From Lathyrus oleraceus (lineage: Eukaryota > Streptophyta > Magnoliopsida > Fabales > Fabaceae), in the NCBI RefSeq assembly GCF_024323335.1, contig NC_066581.1, forward strand, positions 36,164,699 through 36,228,698: 64,000 nucleotides of DNA. The letters are read 5' to 3'. Positions 10,501-21,488 of this stretch are shown piece after piece (the first letter of the stretch is position 1; the number at the start of each line of letters is the position of its first letter). The position numbers and the translations under genes are program-made. The notes under the pieces were generated by a model. That model worked only from the letters and a program-made list of their open reading frames with translations, was not told the DNA's origin and ran no database searches.

Positions 10501-12625
10501 TTGGATTAGTATTCTATTTTTTATGATTTTCGGAAATACATGAACAAAAATGAAATAATATTGAAAATAATTGGAAATGATATTGGAAAGAAAATTGGAA
10601 ACAACATCAGCAAGGATCGAACCAAGGCGCATTAGGTTGCAAGCGCGTTTTCAAAATGAAACGCAACGTTTGGCTATGCAAAAGGAATTAAGTGGAAAAT
10701 AAAACTGTCCTGGCACGGATTCGAACTGGTGATGCAAAGGTGAAAGGCGCTGGAACAGTGAATCCTAAGCGCGCGAACCAGAAAACCCTAGCACTATTCA
10801 TGGCCGGTGGTTGACGGTGGTTTCCACTGTCTTCCTCAATGAAACCGGCGGTGCAACAGTAACTTCCATCAAATTTTTTCCAGAAACGCGTGCAAATGGT
10901 ACCAATCGAAAGCTTATCTAATGTACATTCCAAATCTAGGTTCGAATCACATTAATTCTTCCTAACCAGAGCAAATCGAAGAGAAACATAATGATCAACC
11001 AAACTTCAAGTTCATATATCTCATGCAATTATTCACCAAATTAAAATCTAAAAGCATCAGCATCATCAGCATAACGAGATCTACAAGATCATGGCAATAA
11101 AACAGCAAATAGTGAGATTCGAAATCCAACCTTCTTGAAGAACAGTGAGTTGATTTCGTGGATTCAAGTGCTCAAATCCTTCAGATCTCCTCTATCAACC
11201 TTGTGGTGAAGCTTTATGCACGAAATATAACTTGAAAAGGCTTGGATCTTGATTAATTTGAAGCTTCCATGTTCATCTTCATGTACTTGTGCAGCTCGAT
11301 TCTTCACCAAAACCTTCAATCCAATGCGTGATTTGTACTCAATGATGCTCAATGAACACGATTATGCAAGAAAATTGATCTGTTATGTGAAGAATTTTGG
11401 AGTTTCAATTGAGAGAAAATTTGGAGGGAAAGAAAATTTTCAGATCTAGAATGTGATCGTTCTCAAAATTCTGTTACAATTAAGCTTATATACCATGTGT
11501 TAATCATGTTGTAATTAAGATTAAGCAATGGTTAATTGAAATTAAGAAAAAATGAGGTGCATGGCAAAATTAGCAAATACACCTATGCATGGCAAGGGTG
11601 CACGTGAACAGTGCCATGTGAGGGTGTAAAATCACTTAAAATCAGCTCATGAACAAGATTGGATTGGAATTTTGCATGTATGATGCACCAAATTTGAATT
11701 ATGCATTTTCCCTCCAAAATACTCATGCATGGACAAATGATCATGTGATGCTATTTCATGCAATGCAATGATGGATTTGGAAAATATTGGTCATAACAAG
11801 TATTTTGTAAAAAGAGTGACTCCATTTGGAGTTTTGGATTAAAAGTTATGGCACTTTGAAGTTCCATGCACACTTGGCAATTATTGGATCATAACTTCTC
11901 AACCATTCATCAGATGAACATGATCTTGGACTTTTTGGAAATGGGAGAGAAAGATATTCAACTTTCATGTTGACCAAAATTTCATTTGAAGCCTCTTTGA
12001 TGTTGGAAAGTCAAGTTGATTGTGAACTAAAAACTTGCCATTTTTGGAAACTTGAAATTACAGGTCACTTTCCATTTTGGGAAACTTTTGATTTGGCTTC
12101 AAAATCTTCAAGGTAAATGTTTGACATGATGAATAGGCCTTGTTTGAACATGAATGGAATGTCTCAAATCACTTCCCCACCTCAAAGCCTTCAATTGACT
12201 GCACAGTTGATTGTATTGTCCTTAGATGACCTTGGCAATGCCTGATGAATTTGAGCCTCAACCTCTTGGGGAATTTTCTTCAACATGGAACCATAGCTCA
12301 TATAAGCTCAACATAATATCATGTGGTCCTCATTTCAAGAAGATACCATCTGCTCTTGTACAAAGGATGCTCTTGAATGGCTTGACCTGTGCTTGCTTAA
12401 ACTGCAAAACAAATGTTAGATGACATATTTTTGGTACTTTTGGTTAGTGATTAGAATAAGAAAAGCAATGATATACAATGCAAACAATGCCTGGTGATCT
12501 AGAACCACTCACAAGGAGATCCCACCCAAAGGGAAAGGAAGCAAGATACTCAAAGATCCTTGAGGCTATGCAATGCTATGATATGATGCCATGAGGGATC
12601 TTAGGGACAAAATTGGGGTCTTACA
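7531..12625 (-). repeat. Element 1 3' LTR (5,095 bp)
   Basis: On the sense strand the LTR runs from TGTAAGACCCCAATTTTG (12625 downward) to CCGCTACA at 7531. Large stretches are homologous to the LTRs of element 2 and the solo LTR (for example 9117-9250, with CATTGAGAGTTAGGGTGAAG). Notable parts are the CCTAGG-TACT-CCTAGG hairpin at 7742-7757, a copy of the primer-binding-site core at 7593-7602, and a tandem repeat at about 8540-8905. No coding sequence is seen; the short open frames here are not supported. Confidence 0.85.
8540..8905. repeat. About 51-bp tandem repeat (7 copies) in element 1 LTR
   Basis: The phrase CCAATMAATGGTCTTACATC starts at 8560, 8611, 8663, 8713, 8765, 8820 and 8871, a period of 50-55 bp. 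Each unit also holds a CTCCAC and GGAAACAGA-type linker. The related LTRs of element 2 and the solo LTR hold two copies of a similar phrase (TAGCCAATCGCTGGGCTTAC in the solo LTR), so this LTR has expanded an older pair. Confidence 0.85.
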
Positions 12626-12640
12626 GATGCCCCTATTTAA
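12626..12640 (-). promoter_or_regulatory. Element 1 polypurine tract
   Basis: On the sense strand TTAAATAGGGGCATC ends exactly at the LTR start (TGTAAGACC). Elements 2 and 3 have the matching AATAGGGGCAGC at the same place, which supports the role as plus-strand primer. Confidence 0.75.
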
Positions 12641-13439
12641 GATCATTCTAGCCGGAGAAGTGAAGGCTAAAATCTTCATCTCGACGCGGTAGAATGGGCT
12701 TAAATAATAACAAAGAGACAAATTTTGGTCCCTGAGAGACCTCATGATGCAAATGTATGTATGCAAAACAAACAAAACTCTGTGGGAATATGAGTCCATA
12801 AAGGAAGAAAAGAAATCAGGAGAAATTGAAAATCCACAGGAATAATGCACTTCCTGATGGGACAGAGACTCTAACAGGACTCTCGTGGGGATAGAAAAAG
12901 AAATGCGTGAGCAGATCACGACTCGGAATCAGGGGAGACTTTACTGGGAATAAAAGACTAAGACTGCGTGAGCAGGTCACGACTCAAAACTGGGAAACAG
13001 GATTTCCAAAGGGAACAAATCCATTGGAAAGACACAAGCTGACTCAAAAAAATGCATGTATTGGGGAAAACGCCAACACAGCAACACTATCCACAAAGGA
13101 TACTTCGGATCAAAATCCGGACTCAGGCTGGGGAAAGATTCACACAGAACCTCCCTGCCAGGGAAAATTTCATGTATTGGGGAAAACGCCAACACAGCAA
13201 AAGGGTGAATCACAACAGATACTCCGCTGGGGAATGTCTAACAAAGACTCTCCAAGGGAAGCAAAAGGACGAGGTGTTACCGGTTAGTGGGTAACAAGCT
13301 CAGGAAGAATGAATATCTAAGACCGGTATAAGGGTGAGAGATATCAATCAACCAAAACATCTGAGGAAGACCTGAAAAGGTATATTTCGACTCAGGAAAA
13401 ATCTGACTCCGCAGGGGACCAAGGTCATAATAGGGAGCA

Positions 13440-14240
13440 GAAAGTAAGGAACACCAGGGATACCGGTTACTGGGTATATAATAGGTGACCGACCGAAGCA
13501 TGAATTGGTTTTTACTGCCAAAACACTCATCATCCGAAGGGAGGGCTAAAAAACAAACTCAACTTACAGGATGGACATTCGATTCTACAAAGAATACGAA
13601 TCTTACTCGACTGGAGAAGAAACAAAACTTCAACTAAAGAGCGCATGAGATATATTATCTATTACCGTCAGAACGTAGATAATATACTCGCATGGAAGGA
13701 ACACCAGGGATACCGGTTACTGGGTATATAATAGGTGACCGACCGAGACGTGACTTGGTTTTTACTGCCAAAACACTCATCATCCTGGAAGAAAGCTGGA
13801 AAAGCAGACTTGTTAAAGGATGGATATTCGATTCCACAAGGAATACGAATATCTTACTCGACTGAGGAAGGACAGAAGGCTTCAACCGAAGAGTGCATGA
13901 GATATATTATCTATTACCGTTAGAACGTAGATAATATACTCGCATGGAAGATTATCCACAACCGGTTACTGGGTTAATAAAGGATAAATCGACCGAAAAG
14001 AGAAACAATCGTTACCAACAATAACAGGGTAGACGAAAGATGACTCACTGGGGATAAATTGCAAGCATACGACAATTATCCAAACAAAAGGGGTAGAATG
14101 AATATTCGAATCCACAAAGGGACAACGAATCTTACTCAACTGGGGAAACACAAACGGCTTCGACTGAAGAGTGCATGAGATATATTATCTATTACCGTCA
14201 GAACGTAGATAATATACTCGCATGGAAGATTATCCACAAC
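13440..14240. repeat. Three degenerate ~270-bp tandem units in element 1 3' UTR
   Basis: Each unit holds GGATACCGGTTACTGGG or a related phrase, GACCGACCGA, CGAATCTTACTCGACTG and GAGTGCATGAGATATATTAT. It then has TACCGTCAGAACG (or TTAGAACG) and GTAGATAATATACTCGCATG, at about 13640-13695, 13895-13950 and 14175-14230. GAGATATATTATCTA and TAGATAATATACTC pair over 14 bp with one bulge around a loop holding CCGTCAGAACG. Confidence 0.75.
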
Positions 14241-14469
14241 CGGTTACTGGGTTAATAAAGGATAAATCCCCCGAAAAGAAAGGCATCGGGATACCAAAAC
14301 CAGGTATATAAAGATGACCAATCAAAAGGATCAACAGACATTACCGGCAAACGGTAAATGAAAGAGGACCCGCTGAGGATAAAATTGCTAGCATACGGCA
14401 ATTATCCACACGAAGGAAGGAATATCAACATCGAATACTGGATGAAGATAACCACAAAGAGGGGATTAC

Positions 14470-14930
14470 ATCTACCGAATACTGGGTAGAAAACCACGGA
14501 AGAGTAACCGTCATCGGTTAGGATGAACAACAAGGTTAACTCTGCAAAAGGGGAGAAATAGGGTTTACAACTACGGAATACGGGGTAGAAGACCAATGGC
14601 TCAGCTGAGGAGCAAAGGATAGGATTTATAACTACCGAATACTGGGTAGAAAACCACAAACTCCACTGGGATAAGGTGAATGATTGCCGGTTACTGAGCA
14701 GTTATTCATCTATACCACGGGGAAGCACAAACTCCGATGAGGAGAAAAACAACATAGGATTTGCAACTACCGAATATGGGGTAGAATACCACAAAATCCG
14801 CCATCAACCAGAATGAACCACAGAGGTTACCTCTGCTAGGGGATGAAAGTAGGATTTATAACTACCGAATACTGGGTAGAAAACCATAAGGATAGAACTT
14901 ACAACTACCGGTTACTGGGTAGAGGCCAAA
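14470..14930. repeat. Dispersed CTACC-loop-GGTAG hairpins
   Basis: The hairpin CTACCGAATACTGGGTAG (stem CTACC with GGTAG) occurs at about 14471, 14633 and 14864. Variants with GGTTACT in the loop or a damaged stem lie at about 14574, 14768 and 14904. Longer inverted repeats GATTGCCGGTTA...GAGCARYTATTC lie at about 14680 and 14953. Spacing is irregular. Confidence 0.6.
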
Positions 14931-17306
14931 GAGATCCGCTGGGGATAAGATGAATGATTGCCGGTTAGTGAGCAACTATTCATTTATACCACAGGGAAGT
15001 ACAAGAGACAGCCATAAGGAGCCAATTCAGGATCGAACCGAACAGGCAAAACTGAATCAAGACTCATCCTAATGAGGATATAACTCAATAGGGGAATCCA
15101 TCCCAATATATGTGTTGGGAGGAAACAGAAACAACCGTCATCCACGAGGGTATAACTCAGTGGGGAAATGGCATGAAAGATAAACACTTTCTGCTTAAGG
15201 GGCTGACTCTACATGGAGGGATCAGACACACCCACATCTGCTTGGGGAGATCTACTGAGGAGATCTATATCACCAATTAGCAGGAGACAACAATCAAAAG
15301 ATATATGGCAAAATATGCAACATGAATATCTAAATGTTATAAGTATGCATGTATATGCGCGGTTTATGTATGATGAATGCTGACAAACAGACATATCTAA
15401 CACAAACAGGTCCAGGAATAAAGCACACAGCCATCCGGTACTACATCTCACGAGAGAAAGCCAGAAAATCCAACTGGAGAGTATCCAATATGCTGGAGAT
15501 CTAGATGCTAAGAAGCAAAGATCTGCTGGAGAAATCAGAGATATCAGGAAATCACCAAATCTCTGAGTGATGGATCATCAACCAATCCGGCTAGGGAAAG
15601 GAGGTCATCTCACGGGGAAAACAGCCACAACAACAACTCATGCTGGGGAGATCCAGATACCATAAAACAATAGTATCTCTTTTGGGGATAGATCAACACA
15701 GACAAAGCTCATCACACCAACAACTTCTCTAAGGATTCGTCCGAGGGAACGAATGAGATCTGGGGATCAACCACCAAATACCGAATCCACCCAGGAAAAT
15801 CACACCTGACGAGGAGAACAGAACGCACGAGTAGAATTTGCCGCACAAGCAACTCTACTGGGGATACTGTAGCAATCTACTGGAGAAATCCAGCTGCAAC
15901 CCTACCGGGGAGTCCACTGAGGGACACAAGAGGAAACTGGTGAAATAAACACCAAGTACCAAGCTCACTAAGGAGATCACACCTGCTGAGGAGAAAAGAT
16001 CAGCACTCTGCTGCAGGGATAAACGATGGATACATCAACAAGCATACCACAACGGGCTGAACCATCAATCTCTCCTGGGAAAAGATCCAATGCACGGGCA
16101 TAAACTGCCGCAACCATAACTCTGTTGGAGGAAGTGAAAACACAAACATCCCCACAGGGATGAATCATCGATCTTCAGCTGGGAAGAAGTGCTCAAAGCA
16201 CGAGTAGAAATCTGCTACAAAAGCAACTCTGGTTGGGGAAACTGTCAACACAGCTAACATCCACCATACCAACAACTCTACTCAGGGATGAACTATCACA
16301 GATAAAATCCATCACCAAAACTCTGCTATGGATAAGAGATATCAGGCATCAGAGACATCTCTGCAGGGGATAACCTCATCAAAGATAAGATCCAATCACA
16401 CCAACAACACCGCTGGGGATCTATCCGAGGAAATGAAGGAACACTGGCGATCAACCACCAAATACTGAACCTTCAAAAGGAAACAGCTGCTGAAGAGGGA
16501 AAATACCACTGCTCTTCTGCTAAGGGAGGAATCAAATAAGCATTCCAACCAGGGACAAGAGTCAAAAGACCACTTCTTGTCACATGAGTAGCTCTACCGG
16601 GGAGTCCATCCGATGAATAAAAAGAAGACTACTGCTCCAACAACTTCACTGAGGAAGCAAACAACAAATCCAATCTTCCAAAGAGAACAAACCCGCAGGG
16701 AGGAAATTACTGCTCTGCTGGAGATCGGGAGCGCGAATAAATCGTCCCAACAATCTGTTAAGGGAACGAAGCCAAGAAAGGCAACCTGCTCGGGATAAAA
16801 CCACAAAAGGCTCCGGAGACAGAGGATGCAATCAAATTCCAGGGATATGAACAAATGTCTTACCCTGTTGGAAATCATACCACCCTTGGGAGAGCACTGA
16901 GTATCTCCTAAGTATCTTTTTATCGTCGTGAATGTTCACTTTGTTAAAAAACATTTTGTGAAAAATTTTGTTTTTTTTAAACAATGACATTTTGTCAATT
17001 AAAACATGCAAAACATTTGTTGAATAGAAACAAATAAGAATGCAAATAATTGGATAAAGGCTCAAATTTATTTGATGGAATGGTAGCCTGCAAATGGCAA
17101 GACTCCATAAATTTTTACAAGTTTGAAATTGGTGATATATATTGGAAAGGGCTACATTGAACATAATGACCATTTCTCCACCAATTCCGGATTTGATGTA
17201 TTCGAAGCTTCAGTTGACGACGAATGAACAAGAATCTTTGACGAATAACAGATGTAGAACACACTCTTGTCGAGATGCAGTTACTTGCCAAATCCCTAAT
17301 TTTTGC

Positions 17307-17456
17307 CTAGATTGCCCCAGGGTGAGGTACTCAATCTAGCGGGATGCAAATATACTCTTTTTTTCATGTCTCTAACTTTTGCCTGGATCGCCCTTTCGGG
17401 TTTTCCACCGAGACGCTCATTTTTGCCTAAGCCGCCCTTTCGGGTTTTCAACTTAG
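17307..17456 (-). other. Element 1 post-pol hairpin array (3 hairpins)
   Basis: Three hairpins lie just after the pol stop in the sense direction. (1) 17427-17456: outer stem CTAAGTTG with CGGCTTAG (two G-U pairs in sense RNA), tip CCC-GAAA-GGG. (2) 17384-17407: TGGA with TCCA around CCC-GAAA-GGG. (3) 17307-17339: CTAGATTG with CAATCTAG, a perfect 8-bp stem with a changed tip. Each is followed in the sense direction by GGCAAAAA-type spacers. Elements 2 and 3 have matching arrays at the same place. Confidence 0.7.
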
Positions 17457-17476
17457 CGAGCAATTCTGTTTTTATT

Positions 17477-20400
17477 TTAGGCAAAGTATTTCTTGACTGC
17501 ACCTGAATTCACAGGATGAGTGAAATCCTCCCCATCCATAGTTGTAAGCATCAAAGCACCACCTGAAAAGGCTCGCTTGACAACATATGGACCCTCGTAG
17601 TTTGGAGTCCACTTGCCCCTGGAATCGGGCGCGAAAGACAAGACTTTCTTGAGCACAAGGTCACCTTCTCGGAATACACGAGGCTTGACCTTCTTATCGA
17701 ATGCTTTCTTCATTCTCTGCTGATATAACTGACCATGGCACATGGCAGTCAATCTCTTTTCTTCGATCAAATTCAGTTGGTCATAACGACTCTGAATCCA
17801 TTCAGCATCAGTCAACTTGGCTTCCATCAAGACTCTCATTGATGGGATCTCCACCTCTACTGGGAGAACGGCCTCCATGCCATAAACAAGAGAGAAGGGG
17901 GTTGCCCCTGTTGAAGTGCGGACAGATGTACGATATCCATGCAAAGCAAATGGCAGCATCTCGTGCCAATCTTTGTACGTGACAACCATCTTCTGGATAA
18001 TCTTCTTGATATTCTTATTAGCAGCTTCAACAGCCCCATTCATCTTGGGTATGTAAGGAGAAGAATTATGGTGTGCAATCTTGAACTCGCTGCACAGCTC
18101 TTCCATCATTTTGTTGTTCAAGCTAGATCCATTATCAGTAATAATCTTATCAGGCACACCATAACGGCATATAAGCTGATTCTTGATAAACTTCACGACC
18201 ACCTGCCTGGTCACATTAGCATATGATGCGGCTTCTACCCATTTGGTGAAGTAATCAATTTCTACGAGAATAAACCTGTGTCCATTGGACGCTCTCGATT
18301 CAATCATGCCAATCATGTCAATTCCCCACATGGAGAAGGGCCATGGTGATGAAATCATATTCAGAAGTGTCGGAGGAATATGAATCTTATCCGCATAAAT
18401 CTGACACTTGTGGCATTTCTTCCGTATTTGCAGCAGTCAGACTCCATTGTCAGCCAATAGTAGCTCGCTCTCAACATCTTCTTTGCCATGGCATGTCCAT
18501 TGGAATGAGTACCAAATGAACCCTCATGGACCTCAGTCATCAACAGGTTTGCTTCGTATCTATCCACGCATCTGAGCTGAACCATGTCAAAATTTCTCTT
18601 ATACAGCACTTCGCCACTGAGATAGAAGCTGCCTGATAACCTTCTCAAAGTTTTCCTGTCTTTCACAGATGCCCCAGGCGGGTAAACCTGGTTCTGGAGG
18701 AAACACTTGATGTCATAATACCAGGGCTTATCATCATTCGCTTCTTCAATTGCAAACACGTGAGCTGGTCTGTCCAAGCGCATCACGGTGATATTAGGCA
18801 CTTCATTCCAATACTTGACCATAATCATGGAAGCAAGTGTGGCGAGCGCATCTGCCATCCGATTATCTTCTCGAGGGATATGATGGAAGTCAACTTCAGT
18901 AAAGAACGTTGAAATCCTCCTCACATAATCTCTATACGGAATGAGACTAGGCTGATTCGTTTCCCATTCACCCATGATCTGATTAACAACGAGGGCCGAA
19001 TCACTGTAAACATCGAGATGCTTGATCCTCATATCAATGCATTCTTCTAATCCCATAATGCAGGCTTCGTACTCAGCCATATTATTCGTGCATTTGAAAG
19101 TTAGCCTTGCTGTAAAAGGAATATGTGTGCCCTGAGGAGTAATGATTACTGCCCCAATTCCATTTCCGTACTGATTTACAGCGCCATCGAATACCATACT
19201 CCATCGGGAACCAGGCTATGGCCCTTCATCGAGTGTAGGCTCATCACAATCTTTCATCTTCAAATACAGAATCTCCTCATCTGGGAAGTCGTATTGAACT
19301 GACTGATGGTCTTCAATCGGCTGATGTGCCAAGTGGTCAGCCAAGATACTACCTTTAATAGCTTTCTGAGCTTGATACTCAATATCATACTCAGATAACA
19401 ACATCTGCCAACGGACAATCCTCCCGGTTAAAGCAGGCTTCTCGAAGATGTACTTGATTGGATCCATTCTGGATATCAACCAAGTTGTATGATTTATCAT
19501 GTACTGGCGTAAACGCTTAGCAGCCCAAGCCAAAGCACAGCATGTCTTCTCAAGCATTGAGTATCGAGACTCACAATCAGTGAACTTTTTACTCAGGTAG
19601 TAGATAGCAGATTCTTTCTTTCCAAACTCGTCTTGCTGACCAAGGACACAACCCATGGAGTCTTCAAGAACAGTCAGATACATGATCAAAGGTCTTCCTT
19701 CTACAGGCGGAGATAAGATCGGAGGTTCAGACAGATATTCTTTGATACTATCGAAAGCTTTCTGGCAATCCTCGGTCCAATCATGAGACTGGTCTTTCCG
19801 AAGGAGCTTGAATATCGGCGCACATGTGGCAGTCATGTGGGATATGAATCTGGAAATATAGTTCAAGCGGCCAAGAAAACCTTGGACTTGCTTTTCAGTT
19901 TTGGGCGCAGGCATCTCTTGTATTGCTTTGACCTTTGCAGGATCAACCTCAATACCTCTTTCGCTGACAACGAAACCCAATAACTTGCCAGAACGGACTC
20001 CAAATGTACATTTGTTGGGATTCAGACGAAGCTTGTACTTCCTCAAACGTTGAAAAAGCTTCAACAAATGTTCTACATGTTCAACTTCCGTTCGTGACTT
20101 AGCAATCATATCGTCGACATAGACCTCGATCTCCTTGTGCATCATATCATGAAACAAGGTAGGCATAGCTCGTTGATACGTGGCTCCGGCGTTCTTCAAA
20201 CCGAAGGGCATCACTCGATAACAGAATGTTCCCCAAGGTGTGATGAATGTTGTCTTCTCCATATCCTCGGGTGCCATCTTGATCTGATTATATCCGGAAA
20301 ATCCATCCGTAAATGAGAAGACTTTGAATTTAGCTGTATTGTCTACCAACATATCAATGTGTGGTAGAGGGAAATCATCTTTCGGACTAGCTTTATTCAA

Positions 20401-20937
20401 ATCACGGTAATCCACACACATCCGGACTTTTCCGTCTTTTTTAGGCACGGGCACAATATTGGCCACCCATTGAGGATACGTAGAAGTCACCAGAAACCCT
20501 GCATCAATTTGCTTCTGAACTTCTTCTTTGATCTTCACTGCCATATCTGGATGAGTTCTTCTGAGCTTCTGCTTCACTGGCACGCACTCAGGCTTCAAAG
20601 GCAGGAAATGTTGCACAATATTTGTATCTAGACCCGGCATGTCTTCGTACGACCAAGCGAAGATATCGAAATATTCTCGTAGCAAACTGATCAACCCCTT
20701 CTTGACAGACTCTTCAAGGAGTGCCCCAATCTTCACCATTCGAACACAATCCTCAGACCCCAAGTTGACTGTTCCCAGATTCTCAAGATGCGGCTGAATG
20801 ATCTTCTTTTCATGCTCAAGAAGACGGGAAATCTCATCAGGAATCCCTTCAACATCATCTTCCTCTACTTTGAATACAGGGAACTCAAAATTGGGAGATG
20901 GCGTTGGATCATTATGTTCAATGGGTTTTAGAATCAA
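17477..20937 (-). pseudogene. Element 1 pol: RT, RNase H, archaeal-type RNase H, integrase
   Basis: The polyprotein is in three open pieces. 19216-20937 holds reverse transcriptase (VPKKDGKVRMCVDYRDLN, FSFTDGFSGYNQIKM, catalytic YVDDMIAKS) and the first RNase H. A TAG at 19213-19215 interrupts the frame just before GSRW. 18361-19197 then holds the second RNase H (MVFDGAVN, NNMAEYEACI, YSDSALV, HIPREDNRMADALA) and the start of integrase (HEGSFGTHSNGHAMAKK). A one-base deletion in an A run near 18420 shifts the frame in the middle of the zinc-binding CxxC. 17477-18358 holds the integrase core with the first catalytic Asp intact (WGIDMIGM), then TDNGSSL and NGAVEAANKN, and the C-terminal domain to KKYFA. 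Two RNase H domains are characteristic of the Tat lineage. Splicing should join pol to pro across 20939-21206. Confidence 0.9.
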
Positions 20938-20938
20938 C

Positions 20939-21206
20939 CTGCATAATGATTTTGGATATGAAAAGCTTTTTAGAAATCAAACAAGGCAATCATTATGCAG
21001 ATGAAAAGATTTCTTTTATTCTTGTTTTTAGGGTTTTTTGTGATCACCAATTTCATGCAAAAAGCGAAAAGGGAAAACAATTTGGAAAAACAAATGTTTA
21101 ACATGAATTTATTGAATGAAAACATCATTGTATTAATGCTGCCAACAATGTCATCACTTCTCCTTTTGGCATGGGAGAAGGGTTTTCAAATAAAGTGAAT
21201 CATTAC
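20939..21206 (-). other. Predicted intron between pro and RT of element 1
   Basis: In the sense direction pro ends near the donor CAGA/GTAATG (21206) and RT begins after the acceptor TTATGCAG (ending at 20939), an AT-rich gap of 268 bp. A spliced intron at exactly this place is an Ogre hallmark. Element 3 has a 255-bp equivalent with the same GTAAT donor and TGCAG acceptor. Confidence 0.7.
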
Positions 21207-21488
21207 TCTGACTTATGAATGACTGTAGGAACATCTACAGCGACCCAATTGTTGCAGATCCCGCCAGGGATGACAAAATTGTCAGAGTCCTCGGCATCCT
21301 CTTCCAAGACAGCAGCAACTTCCTCACTCTGAGCGGCGTGGATGAAACCTCCACTCTTGAACAGCCCTTTCTCATTGAAGACCCCAGAAGAATAGCCAAT
21401 GCCAGCCCGGGACTTTTTGTCTTCTAGCTCGACCATTTTTCCTAGACCAGCAACTGCACCATATTCAATGGCCAGTTTCGCATCTCGA
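21203..21488 (-). pseudogene. Element 1 protease C-terminal fragment, cut by element 2
   Basis: The end of the gag-pro frame reads KLAIEYGAVAGLGKMVELED, then SGVFNEKGLFKSGGFIH, an acidic stretch, and NWVAVDVPTVIHKSE before the stop at 21203. It parallels the end of the element 3 protease frame (NWKATDVPDIV). The frame is truncated upstream at 21488 by the LTR of element 2. The protease active site would lie on the far side of the insertion, outside the window. Confidence 0.8.

Larger units (their letters stand above)
12641..17300 (-). other. Element 1 3' UTR: hairpin-rich, repeat-rich non-coding region
   Basis: There are 4.7 kb without supported genes between the polypurine tract and pol. 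The region is dominated by short phrases ending in CTGGGGA or similar on the plus strand (about 12,900-16,800), and by degenerate tandem repeats. Three units of about 260-280 bp lie at roughly 13440-14240. Short repeats around CTACCGAATACTGGGTAG lie at 14470-14930. Many phrases form inverted repeats. The short open frames here appear on both strands and follow the repeats, so they are not treated as genes. Confidence 0.7.
7531..21488 (-). mobile_element. Ogre element 1 (Ty3/gypsy Tat), 3' part, interrupted by element 2
   Basis: This is the 3' portion of an Ogre-type retrotransposon on the minus strand: 3' LTR (7531-12625), polypurine tract, 3' UTR (to 17476), pol (17477-20937), intron and the end of pro (to 21488). 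It entered the MULE transposase gene directly after GGTTG (7526-7530), which should recur beyond the window as the second TSD copy. At 21489 it is broken by the 5' LTR of element 2, so its gag, ORF1 and 5' LTR must lie past base 64000. Pol has one in-frame stop and one frameshift, which makes this the more decayed of the two pol-bearing copies. Confidence 0.88.
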
